A stretch of 64,000 bases of DNA. It comes from JBDSZL01 sp039925145 (GTDB lineage: Bacteria > Acidobacteriota > Vicinamibacteria > Vicinamibacterales > SCN-69-37). The translations under genes were made by a program, and so were the position numbers. Of the stretch, positions 40,319 to 48,845 are shown in pieces. The stretch's first letter is position 1. The number at the start of each line of letters is the position of its first letter. The notes under the pieces are model-generated. The model made no database searches. It worked only from the letters and a program-made list of their open reading frames with translations, and was not told the origin of the DNA. The stretch spans positions 47,425 through 111,424 of the forward strand of contig JBDSZL010000071.1 in the NCBI GenBank assembly GCA_039925145.1. Reading direction: 5' to 3'.

Positions 40319-42984
40319 GGCGGCTACGCGCGCTGGTGCTTCGCATGGCGGGCGTCTTCGGCGCAGGCCGTCGCGATCGCGACATCGACAACGAGCTGCG
40401 CGCGCATCGTGAGCTGCTGGCCGACGAGTACGCGCGATCGGGCCTCACGCCCGAAGCGGCGCGCCGCCGCGCGGCCGCCGACTTCGGCAGCGTCGCAACC
40501 GCAGCAGAGTCGTATCGCGACCGCCGCGGTCTGCGCTCGCTCGAGAGTCTCGCGCGGGACGGACGCATGGCGCTACGGTCACTCGCACGCGCCCCGATGC
40601 TGAGCGTCTCGATGATTCTCGTGCTCGGGCTCGGCATCGGACTCAGCACGGCGATGGTCGCTGTCTACTACGCGGTCGTGTGGGACACGCTGCCCGTCGC
40701 GGCACCAGAGCGGGTCGTCCGCATGACCCAGCAGTTTTCCGGCAAGGTCGATCGACGGGTGCAGGGTCACCCGTCGCTGTTTTCGTACCCCGAATTGCAG
40801 ACGTACCGCAGCCGCACCCACACGCTGTCTGCGGTCGCGGGGTCCCTGGACGCCACGATGGGCTGGCGGCACGAGAAAGACGCGCGCCTTTTACACGGCG
40901 TGCTCGTTGCCGGCGACTACTTCAAGGTGCTCGCCATCACGCCGTCGCTCGGCCGTGCACTTGTGTCTGACGACGCGACCCGGCCGGTGATCGTCATCGG
41001 GCATCGCTTCTGGACCTCCGCCTTCGCTGCGGACCCCGGCGTCATCGGCCAAACCATGTGGCTCGACGGGTCGGCATACACCATCGTCGGGATCGGACCA
41101 GAGTCCTTTTCCTTTTCCGACTCCGATCAGCCTGTTGCCAGTTTTTGGCTGCCACTCGAAGCGGCGTATCAGGCGCAGGGCCGGGAAGCATTTCTTCAGG
41201 AGGCGAATGCCAGCTGGCTGCAGGTGATGGGACGGCTAGATGACCAGGCTTCTGTCAGCGCGGCGCAATCTGAAGCGGCGGTGGTGGCAGCCGAATTCGA
41301 CCGGTCGTATCCGGGCAGACGGACCACGATCGCCATCAGTCGAGCGTCAAGAGTTGACCGGCAGGCGTTTCGGAGCGCCATCCTGACACTTGGCGCAATC
41401 GTGACAGCGTCTCTCGGCCTGTTGCTTTTGATCTGCGGATCGAATGCCGCGGCGTTACTGCTCGCTCGCGGTGCCGCCCGGCAGAAAGAGATCGCCGTTC
41501 GGATCGCGCTCGGCGCCGGGCGCGGGCACATCGTCAGGCAGCTGGCCGCCGAGGTCGTCCTCATCGCCAGCGCAAGTGCGCTGGTTGGGGTGGGCGTCTG
41601 CGTCGGCGCGTTGCACCAAACGGCGGCTTTTGTCCCAATGGGCGACCTGCTGTCGAGCATCCAGCCTGATGCCCGCGTGTTCGGGTTCGCGTTCGCGGCG
41701 GCCTTCGTGGTCGCATTCGCATTCGGACTGGCGCCTGCGCGTCAGGCCCTGCGCGTGGACTGCCTGGCCAATCTCAAAGGCGATCGATCGACGACCGGAG
41801 GCCTCACTGGGATGCGCCTTCGACGCGCATTGATTGCCGTACAGGTTGCGGTCTGCCTGCCGCTCCTCGTCGTGGCCGCCCTGATCGGCCGAAGCGTGTC
41901 TCAGGCGTCGGTGGTGGATCCCGGTTATGCGATCAAGGGGCTTTACGCGATTGATCCGCAGGTGAGTTCGGCAATGCCCGGCTATCCCGGCGACCCGAGC
42001 CTTCGCGTCGGCGGCGACCTGGCCGACCGGCTCAAAGCAACCCCTGGCATCCACGCGGCCGGGCGTGCCCTGGTTGCTCCGTTTTTCGGAACAGGGATCG
42101 GCCGCGCCAGCGCCGACGCGAGCAAGCCTCTCGAAAGCACGCACTTCAATGTCGTGGACGACGCCTTCTTCAGAACCCTCGGCGTGCCGATCGTGGCGGG
42201 CCGCTCGTTCGCGCCGGGCGAAACGGGAGTGGTGATCGTCAACGCGAAGCTGGCACGTGGGTTCTGGGGCAACGAACAAGCTGCGTTGGGTCAGGCGCTC
42301 TACGTCCCGATCCCACTCTCGAAGAGTCCGTCACCGCAACCGATGCGTGTCGTCGGCGTGACACCAACGCTCCAGACGACCACGATCGGAGTGCCCGACG
42401 ATCCGACGTACTATCTGCCCCTCGACGCGGGCATGGTCGGACATGCCTTTGTTCTCGTGCGAGCCGACGAGACCGTGCCCGTGGAGCGCCTTGTGGTCGC
42501 CGAACTTCGATCCATCGCGCCGGCGGCGCTGGCCACCGTGACGGCACTCGACGCACGACTCGCCAACAGCACAAGACCAGCGCAGGTGGTTCTGCTCGTG
42601 GCGGGCTCCATCGGACTTCTCGCGCTCATGGTCGCCGCCGTCGGCGTCCACGGCGTGATCTCGCATACGGTGGCGAGCCGGTCGCGTGACCTTGGGATTT
42701 ATCAGGCGCTCGGCGCGACACCGCGGCAAGTGCTCGTGCTGATTCTCGGCTGGACGTTGCGCGGAGTGGCCATCGGCGCCGCGGCCGCTATTGCGATCGT
42801 CGCCGTCGCAGGACTCGTCTTCAGCGGTCCGCTTCGGACGGCGTTCAGCGGCCTGAGCTTGCTCGACGCCCCGTCGTTCGCGATCGGGCTCACGGTGTTA
42901 GCTGTCGCGATCGGCGCGGCCGCCTATCTCCCCGTGCGACGTGCGGTCACCATGACGCCGCTCTCGGCCCTTCGGCACGACTAG
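40315..42984 (+). CDS. ADOP-type ABC transporter permease (ADOP1)
   Basis: An 889-residue membrane protein. The short cytoplasmic N-terminal region (DIDNELRAHRELLADEYARSGLTPEAARRRAAADFG) is the ADOP hallmark. It is followed by a first membrane helix, a MacB-type periplasmic domain, three helices, and then a second periplasmic domain and further helices (about 8 in total). The gene carries no ATPase. In Acidobacteriota these orphan duplicated permeases occur in many copies, and a MacB-like ATPase is thought to be supplied elsewhere. It is coupled to PadR1 by a four-base overlap. Cargo is unknown. Confidence 0.93.
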   Translation: MRRLRALVLRMAGVFGAGRRDRDIDNELRAHRELLADEYARSGLTPEAARRRAAADFGSVATAAESYRDRRGLRSLESLARDGRMALRSLARAPMLSVSMILVLGLGIGLSTAMVAVYYAVVWDTLPVAAPERVVRMTQQFSGKVDRRVQGHPSLFSYPELQTYRSRTHTLSAVAGSLDATMGWRHEKDARLLHGVLVAGDYFKVLAITPSLGRALVSDDATRPVIVIGHRFWTSAFAADPGVIGQTMWLDGSAYTIVGIGPESFSFSDSDQPVASFWLPLEAAYQAQGREAFLQEANASWLQVMGRLDDQASVSAAQSEAAVVAAEFDRSYPGRRTTIAISRASRVDRQAFRSAILTLGAIVTASLGLLLLICGSNAAALLLARGAARQKEIAVRIALGAGRGHIVRQLAAEVVLIASASALVGVGVCVGALHQTAAFVPMGDLLSSIQPDARVFGFAFAAAFVVAFAFGLAPARQALRVDCLANLKGDRSTTGGLTGMRLRRALIAVQVAVCLPLLVVAALIGRSVSQASVVDPGYAIKGLYAIDPQVSSAMPGYPGDPSLRVGGDLADRLKATPGIHAAGRALVAPFFGTGIGRASADASKPLESTHFNVVDDAFFRTLGVPIVAGRSFAPGETGVVIVNAKLARGFWGNEQAALGQALYVPIPLSKSPSPQPMRVVGVTPTLQTTTIGVPDDPTYYLPLDAGMVGHAFVLVRADETVPVERLVVAELRSIAPAALATVTALDARLANSTRPAQVVLLVAGSIGLLALMVAAVGVHGVISHTVASRSRDLGIYQALGATPRQVLVLILGWTLRGVAIGAAAAIAIVAVAGLVFSGPLRTAFSGLSLLDAPSFAIGLTVLAVAIGAAAYLPVRRAVTMTPLSALRHD

Positions 42985-43180
42985 GCCATCACAAACGCCG
43001 CGCTCGGAACCCTCAACAGGCCCAGGGCGCGAATGCTCAGGCCCATCAGACGATTAAGCCAAAGGCCGACGTGTAAACTCCACCGCCCGCGCACCATGGC
43101 GGACCGACAGCATCGGGGCAACCGTCCCCATCGCCCGCGATCCTATTCCGGGACGCGCCGGTGCATGCTCTCGGCCCGGC

Positions 43181-43894
43181 TCACTTGATGGCACCAAAGG
43201 CGGCAAAACAGCCGTGCTTGTGGAGGATCTCGACGCGGCCGAACCCTACGGCACGGAGTACATCCGTCTGGTAGGCGAGCGACCGAGGCGTGTCCTCGTG
43301 CTCCACATAGGCGAGCACGTGATCGCGGTACTCGGCGCCGCGAACCGCCTCGAGGTACGCGCCATAGCGCGCCCACATCATCGACTGCACCTCGCCGGCG
43401 TCGTGCGACACCAGGTCGGCAATCCACATCGACCCGCCGCGCCGGAGCGTGGCGTAGCACTTCGAGAACACGGCACGCCACTCGTCGTCGGTCCGCAGGT
43501 GATGCAGGACGGCGGCGGCGACGATGATGTCGAAAGAGTCTCGGCCGATGTCGAGATCCCGAATGTCGCCGCGCACCGCGGTAACAGGGCGCGACGTCTG
43601 GCGTCCGATGCGTTCGACGGCGCGATCGAGCATCGGCTGGCTCAGATCCACGACAGTGACCTCGAGATTGGGCACGCGCTCCAGTACCTTCAGCGAGTAG
43701 TTGCCGGCGCCGCAGCCGATATCGAGTAGCGCCGCGGCCCGCGGCGTCATGGCCGCCGCCGCTTCGGCGACGAGATCGAGCATCAACGGCGCGTCGATCG
43801 TGGCCGACTGGCCCGTCTCCAGATTCGAGAAGCGCTCCACGTCGTTGTCGAAGCGCGCGCGGATTTCATCGACGGTGGATTTCGGTTTCATCAT
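43181..43894 (-). CDS. Class I SAM-dependent methyltransferase
   Basis: A 237-residue cytoplasmic protein (from the first of two adjacent ATGs, at 43894). It shows motif I LLDIGCGAGNYS, an acidic end of strand 2 (VTVVDLSQPMLDRA), GDIRDLDI and the post-motif IIVAAAVLHHL, typical of small-molecule methyltransferases of the UbiE/Methyltransf_25 type. A C-terminal KHGCFAAFGAIK tail is distinct. The substrate is unknown. It lies between the two PadR-ADOP modules on the opposite strand; an open frame extends further upstream without protein character. Confidence 0.88.
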   Translation of the reverse strand: MMKPKSTVDEIRARFDNDVERFSNLETGQSATIDAPLMLDLVAEAAAAMTPRAAALLDIGCGAGNYSLKVLERVPNLEVTVVDLSQPMLDRAVERIGRQTSRPVTAVRGDIRDLDIGRDSFDIIVAAAVLHHLRTDDEWRAVFSKCYATLRRGGSMWIADLVSHDAGEVQSMMWARYGAYLEAVRGAEYRDHVLAYVEHEDTPRSLAYQTDVLRAVGFGRVEILHKHGCFAAFGAIK

Positions 43895-44030
43895 TTGGGC
43901 GGCACTGGAATCGGACGCACGTGGCCGCGAGCGCATCCTACACGATCGGGATGATCGGGTGGCCCATCCCACTCTCGGCGGTTTTTATCACTGCCGCCTC
44001 CCGGTTCGGCGCGCCCTGATTGCTCTCTCC

Positions 44031-44070
44031 TTGACGTTCTAGGAGTGATTGGCTACAGTCTTCTCCTAGA
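44031..44070 (+). promoter_or_regulatory. Promoter of PadR2 with flanking inverted repeat
   Basis: A -35 box TTGACG (44031-44036) and -10 box TACAGT (44054-44059) are 17 bases apart. Perfect eight-base arms TCTAGGAG (44038-44045) and CTCCTAGA (44063-44070), 17 bases apart, lie between the boxes and just past the -10. The layout fits an operator through which PadR2 could block its own promoter. The arms differ from those upstream of PadR1, so the two repressors would recognise different sequences. Confidence 0.7.
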
Positions 44071-44080
44071 GGATCTAGGC

Positions 44081-44422
44081 ATGAAGACACAGGTCGATCT
44101 GGTCCAGGGCACGCTGGACATGCTCATCTTGAAAGCCGTCTCGCTCGGCGGCCTGCACGGCTATGGCGTCCTCGTGCGGCTGCACCAGCTTACGAACGAT
44201 CGGCTGCAGATTCAGCAGGGCTCTCTCTACCCAGCCCTGTACCGGCTGGAACGACAGCAGCTGATCTCGTCCGAATGGGGCGAGAGCGAAAACAAACGGA
44301 AGGCGAAGTTCTACGCACTCACAGCCAAAGGCCGCCGCCAGCTCAAGACCGAAACGGATGCGTGGCACCGCTTCTCCGAGGTGGTGAAGGGCGTGCTCGA
44401 CGCCGTGCCGGAGCGGTCATGA
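44081..44422 (+). CDS. PadR family transcriptional regulator (PadR2)
   Basis: A 113-residue winged-helix regulator (QGTLDMLILKAVSLGGLHGYGVLVRLHQLTND, QQGSLYPALYRLERQQLI, ENKRKAKFYALTAKGRRQL), the canonical ADOP-linked PadR type. The start is the ATG at 44081, with GAGG about eight bases upstream, between the inverted repeat and the gene. Its stop overlaps the ADOP2 start in ATGA. It is similar in type to PadR1 but with a clearly different sequence. Confidence 0.95.
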   Translation: MKTQVDLVQGTLDMLILKAVSLGGLHGYGVLVRLHQLTNDRLQIQQGSLYPALYRLERQQLISSEWGESENKRKAKFYALTAKGRRQLKTETDAWHRFSEVVKGVLDAVPERS

Positions 44423-47073
44423 GACTCTTTGGCCGCAGGAAGTTCGAACGCGAAATGGACGCGGAACTGCGGTTTCACGTCGAGACGTACGTGGACGATC
44501 TCGTCCGATCGGGTATCGCTCGTCCGGAGGCCGAACGTCGTGCGCGTGTCGCGTTCGGTCCGATCGCTGCGACAAAGGACGAATGCCGGCAGGCCTGGGG
44601 ATGGCAGTGGCTCGACGACGTGCACGCCGACCTTCGGCTGACGTTCCGCATTCTGCGACACAACCTGGGCTTCACCACGGTGGCGGTGCTGTCGCTCGCC
44701 CTGGGTATCGGTGCCACGACAGCGATCTTCGGACTCGTAGATGCCGTCGTCCTCCGGGGGTTGCCCGTGCGCGACCCGGCGCACCTGGTGTTCGTTCGGG
44801 CCGCGGGCACCGACGGACCCAACGGCGGACCACCCTATCCCTGTTTCGAGCTCTTCCGGGATCACGCCTCCAGCTTTGAAGCCCTGGCCGCGTTCAGCCA
44901 CTCGAACATGGACCTGATCGTCGACGGTAACCGCGAGCAGGCTCGCGGCCTCTGGGTCTCCGGCAACTTCTACGAGCTGCTCGGCGTGCGGCCCATCGCA
45001 GGCCGAACGTTGTCGGCAAACGACGACGGCACGATAGGGTCGGGTGGCCCGGCAGGTCCGGTCGCGGTCATCAGCGAGCCGTTCTGGCGGCATCGCTTTG
45101 GCGGCGACCGCAACGTCATCGGTCGCCAAATTCGCATCTTCGATCACACCGCCACCATCGTCGGGGTCATGCCGGCGAATGCGATTTCGCCAGAGCCCGG
45201 GCGTCCCGTCGATCTGGCCGTGCCCATCACCCTTTCCGATCCGGGCAGCATGAGGGATCGAGGTAGCTGGTGGCTGGACGTGGTGGGACGGCTCAAGCCG
45301 GGAACGACACGCCAACAGGCAACGGCGGAAACCGATGCGATCTTCCAGGCATTCATGGCGGATTCCACGCTGAGTCCAGCGGTACGCAAGGTGGCCTTCG
45401 ACCACATCGAACTGGCTGCGGCAGGCCAGGGTGTCGGAGACATCCGCCGGCGATACGCCAATCCGCTCACGGCGCTGATGATTCTCGCCGGGCTTGTGCT
45501 CATCGCCGCCTGCGTGAACGTGGCAAATCTGATGTTCGCGCGCGCGACATCCCGGGAGCGGGAATTCGCGCTGCGTGTGGCCATCGGCGCCGGTCACGGA
45601 CGACTGGTCCGGCAGACGCTCACCGAAGCCACGGTACTTGTGGGTGCGGGGGCGCTCCTTGGGGTGGCGCTCGCCGTGCAAGGTGAGCGCGCGCTTGCGG
45701 CGTTCTTCGCCGGAGGGAGCAGGCCAATCGTCCTGAGCCTGTCGGTGAACGCGCGGCTGCTGCTCTTCACGCTGTCGGTCTCGGTGTTGACCGGCCTAGC
45801 GTTCGGACTCGTGCCCGCGTTGCGGGCCGCTCGCGTTGACCCAGCCAGGGGACTGCGCGGAACTCGAACAGTTGCGGGAAGTCGCCGGGCCCGCACCGTC
45901 GGCCGGATACTGATGGTTCTGCAGCTCGCCGTCTCGATCGTGCTGCTCGTCACGGCCGGGCTCTTCATGCGCAGCCTGCATTTGCTCGAATCGGTCGATC
46001 TTGGATTCAAGCGCGATGGCGTCCTCGTCATGGAGGTGACGCCGGAACGCACATGGTTCGGTCAACCGCAGTGGCTGGCGCTGCAAGGCCGCCTCCTCGA
46101 ACGCGTGCGCGCGGTCCCAGGTGTGCAGTCGGTCAGCTGGTCCACCATGAGCCCGCTCAGCGGACGTGACCGCGGCTCGAGCCTGCAGGTACCAGGCTTC
46201 GTGCCCGAGGGGCCACGCGGTTCGGAGATTCACGTCGTGTCCGCTTCGCCGCAATATTTCGAGACGTTTGGGATTGCACTCACGGCCGGGCGAGCGATTA
46301 CCGACCAAGATGACCTCGACGCGCCGAAAGTGGCGGTCATCGGCGAGACCGCGGCACGGTTCTTTTTCGGCGGCGCCAGTCCACTGGGCAAGCGCGTCGG
46401 CTTCTCGCGCACTGGCGATCCGGACTACGAGATCGTCGGAGTGGTCAACGACGTCAGGCACCACAGCGTACGTGGCAATCCATGGCGATTCATCTATCTG
46501 CCCATTCCCCAATCCATCGACCGCGGTCGCATGAGTCGTCTGGTTTTGGCCGCCCGCGTGTCCGGAGACACCGATCCAATTTCGCGACAGGTCCAGGCCA
46601 CGGTGCGAGACGCCGGGCCCTCTCTCCTGCTCACTAATGTCTCGACGATGGAGCGACAGGTCGAACAGTCGCTCATGACCGAGCGTCTCGTCTCGGTGCT
46701 GTCCGTCGCGTTTGGCGCGTTGTCGCTCGTGCTCGTCTCGGTCGGCCTCTATGGGGTTCTGGCCTACGCGGTGGCGAGCCGCACCAACGAGTTGGGTATA
46801 CGCATGGCACTTGGTGCGACCAGACAGGGCGTTGTCTGGCTGGTGCTCCGCGAAGCCGCTGTGTTGGCTGGCGCCGGTATTGCGGTGGGGGTGCCGGTCG
46901 CGCTCGCGCTCGGACGGCTGACGAAGGCGCTGCTGTACGGCGTCGCGCCGCTGGATTTGCTCTCACTCAGCGCCGCGGTCACGCTCGTGCTGCTCGTGGC
47001 GGCGGCGGCCGGCGCCATTCCCGCGCGACGGGCCAGTCGGTTGAGCCCGGTCACCGCCCTGCGATCGGAATGA
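44419..47073 (+). CDS. ADOP-type ABC transporter permease (ADOP2)
   Basis: An 884-residue membrane protein with the ADOP N-terminal region (FEREMDAELRFHVETYVDDLVRSGIARPEAERRARVAFG), then alternating MacB-like periplasmic domains and helices (NLGFTTVAVLSLALGIGATTAIF; GLVLIAACVNVANLMFARATSREREFALRVAIGAG; ELGIRMALGATR) and a closing helix with PARRASRLSPVTALR. This layout is typical of FtsX-like permeases duplicated in one chain. It is coupled to PadR2. Cargo is unknown. ADOP1 lies 1.4 kb upstream and is clearly divergent in sequence. Confidence 0.95.
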   Translation: MRLFGRRKFEREMDAELRFHVETYVDDLVRSGIARPEAERRARVAFGPIAATKDECRQAWGWQWLDDVHADLRLTFRILRHNLGFTTVAVLSLALGIGATTAIFGLVDAVVLRGLPVRDPAHLVFVRAAGTDGPNGGPPYPCFELFRDHASSFEALAAFSHSNMDLIVDGNREQARGLWVSGNFYELLGVRPIAGRTLSANDDGTIGSGGPAGPVAVISEPFWRHRFGGDRNVIGRQIRIFDHTATIVGVMPANAISPEPGRPVDLAVPITLSDPGSMRDRGSWWLDVVGRLKPGTTRQQATAETDAIFQAFMADSTLSPAVRKVAFDHIELAAAGQGVGDIRRRYANPLTALMILAGLVLIAACVNVANLMFARATSREREFALRVAIGAGHGRLVRQTLTEATVLVGAGALLGVALAVQGERALAAFFAGGSRPIVLSLSVNARLLLFTLSVSVLTGLAFGLVPALRAARVDPARGLRGTRTVAGSRRARTVGRILMVLQLAVSIVLLVTAGLFMRSLHLLESVDLGFKRDGVLVMEVTPERTWFGQPQWLALQGRLLERVRAVPGVQSVSWSTMSPLSGRDRGSSLQVPGFVPEGPRGSEIHVVSASPQYFETFGIALTAGRAITDQDDLDAPKVAVIGETAARFFFGGASPLGKRVGFSRTGDPDYEIVGVVNDVRHHSVRGNPWRFIYLPIPQSIDRGRMSRLVLAARVSGDTDPISRQVQATVRDAGPSLLLTNVSTMERQVEQSLMTERLVSVLSVAFGALSLVLVSVGLYGVLAYAVASRTNELGIRMALGATRQGVVWLVLREAAVLAGAGIAVGVPVALALGRLTKALLYGVAPLDLLSLSAAVTLVLLVAAAAGAIPARRASRLSPVTALRSE

Positions 47074-47096
47074 CCCGCGAGTCCAGGTGCGACGTC

Positions 47097-47513
47097 TCAG
47101 GGCTTCACACAGCTCTTCAGCACGACATTGCCTGACAGCCCATCACAGAAGCACTTCAGCGTCAGCCGCTTGTCCGCAGGCACCGCTGCCATGATGCCTG
47201 CTGCCTGTTCGTCGAGGAGATTCGCCCTCACGCCCAGCTTCTCGGCCTGCCCAAACATGACGTACCGATCGGTCGGCACATCCGATCCCACGGCGGTTAC
47301 GGTGCCGGACACGACAATCGGTTTGCCCCAATAGGCGCGATCTGCCTTGGCGCGGTCGGCCAGGTATTCCTTCCAGAGGATGTCGGCCGACAGACGCGCC
47401 ACCGGAGTGGCCGCGAGAATCCGCATGTCCTGATCGGGCAGACGATCGACGCATGCAGCGAGTGTGAATGCGGCGAGCAGAGCAGCGATGGCGGATCGTT
47501 TCAGAAATGGCAT
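47097..47513 (-). CDS. OB-fold (tRNA_anti-like) lipoprotein
   Basis: A 138-residue exported protein with a lipoprotein signal (ALLAAFTLAAC, lipid-attachment Cys at about 21). The body (SADILWKEYLADRAKADRAYWGKPIVVSGTVTAVGSDV ... RLTLKCFCDG) has the pattern of tRNA_anti-like OB-fold domains found in putative lipoproteins of unknown role. Two cysteines in KCFC and a C-terminal KSCVKP could form disulfides. The ATG at 47513 starts directly at the signal peptide; the longer frame upstream is not protein-like. It is convergent with ADOP2. Confidence 0.8.
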   Translation of the reverse strand: MPFLKRSAIAALLAAFTLAACVDRLPDQDMRILAATPVARLSADILWKEYLADRAKADRAYWGKPIVVSGTVTAVGSDVPTDRYVMFGQAEKLGVRANLLDEQAAGIMAAVPADKRLTLKCFCDGLSGNVVLKSCVKP

Positions 47514-47663
47514 TTGTGCGATGCCGGTACGCAGATTGTCCACCGGCTCGGCACCAGCCATCCTACACTGTCGCCGGTGCACCGCTGGCCAATCGCGCCC
47601 CTGCTTCTGTGAGCGGTGGCCATCTGATTCGCGCTCGGCGGTGCAACCATACTCGAGGACACC

Positions 47664-48806
47664 ATGACACAGACGCGCGTAGTCGTAATGGGAGCCGGTT
47701 TTGGCGGGCTGGAGCTGACCACCCTTCTGTCAGACGCCTTCGGTGAGGCGATCGACATCGTGCTCATCGACAAGGGAGACGCGTTCGTCTTTGGTTTCTC
47801 GAAGCTCGATGTCATGTTCGGACGCGAGTCGCCTGCCGCGGTGCGCCACTCGTACCGCGATATCGTCAAGCCAGGCGTGCGCTTCGTGCAATCGGAGATT
47901 CGATCCTTCGATCCCGCAGCGAAGCGCGTGGTCACCGATGCGGGAACGTTCGACGCCGACATCCTGATCGTGGCGCTTGGCGCCGATTACGACGTCAGTG
48001 CTACGCCTGGTCTGACGGAGGGTGGACATGAGTTCTACTCCGTTGCCGGTGCCGTGGCGTTGCGAGACGTGCTCCCACGCTTCGAGCGCGGACCGATTAT
48101 CGTTGGCGTGACCGGGAAATCGTTCAAGTGCCCACCCGCACCGAGCGAGACCGCATTGCTGCTGCACGACTACCTCACCTCACGCGGCCGGCGTGAGGGC
48201 GCGGACATCTCGCTCGTCATGCCGTTCGGCACGCCTGTTCCGCCATCGCCCGACACCTCGCAGGCGATTCTCGCGGCGTTCGCCGAACGCGGAATCGCCT
48301 TCGTGAAAGAAAAGCTGGTGCAAGCGCTCGATCCGTCGCGCAAGGTGGCCATCTTGAGTGACGGCACCGAAATGCCGTACGCCCTGTTCCTGGGTGTGCC
48401 CGTCCATCGCGTGCCGCAGGTGGTCGTCGATTCGGGGCTGTCTGCCGGTCCATACAACTGGGTGCCGGTGAACAAGAAGACTCTGGAGACCGAATGTCCA
48501 GGTGTCTACGCCGTGGGCGATGTCAACGGGGTGGGCACGCCGAAAGCGGGCGTGTTTGCCGAAGGCGCGGCGCGTATCGTGGCCGCGTCGATCATCGCGC
48601 AGCTGCGCGGCGGCCCATCGCCCGAGGCCTACTCCGGTGCTGGCTCGTGCTATATCGAGTTCGGTCACAACCAGGTCGGCCGCGTCGACGTGAATTTTTT
48701 GAGCGGTCCCAAGCCGACGGGGACGTATCAAACCGCGTCCGCCGCGCTCGTCGCTGAGAAGGAGGAGTTCGGAGCGAGCCGGCGCAAGAAGTGGTTTGGG
48801 AAATAG
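47664..48806 (+). CDS. FAD-dependent pyridine nucleotide-disulfide-type oxidoreductase, SQR-like
   Basis: A 380-residue flavoprotein. The N-terminal dinucleotide-binding motif VMGAGFGGLE (about 8-17), the second FAD contact in CPGVYAVGDVNGV (about 278-290), and Cys156 in SFKCPPAPSE are visible. The KCPPAP segment and the C-terminal SCYIEFGHNQVG (Cys329) are typical of sulfide:quinone oxidoreductase/flavocytochrome c sulfide dehydrogenase-like proteins. Whether it uses sulfide, quinone or NADH is unclear, since no signal or membrane anchor is seen. GAGG lies upstream of the ATG. It is convergent with the 2-oxoglutarate dehydrogenase E2 gene. Confidence 0.88.
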   Translation: MTQTRVVVMGAGFGGLELTTLLSDAFGEAIDIVLIDKGDAFVFGFSKLDVMFGRESPAAVRHSYRDIVKPGVRFVQSEIRSFDPAAKRVVTDAGTFDADILIVALGADYDVSATPGLTEGGHEFYSVAGAVALRDVLPRFERGPIIVGVTGKSFKCPPAPSETALLLHDYLTSRGRREGADISLVMPFGTPVPPSPDTSQAILAAFAERGIAFVKEKLVQALDPSRKVAILSDGTEMPYALFLGVPVHRVPQVVVDSGLSAGPYNWVPVNKKTLETECPGVYAVGDVNGVGTPKAGVFAEGAARIVAASIIAQLRGGPSPEAYSGAGSCYIEFGHNQVGRVDVNFLSGPKPTGTYQTASAALVAEKEEFGASRRKKWFGK

Positions 48807-48845
48807 ACGACGCGCGCCGTCCCGGGCTGGTCCTCCGCTGCGGAC

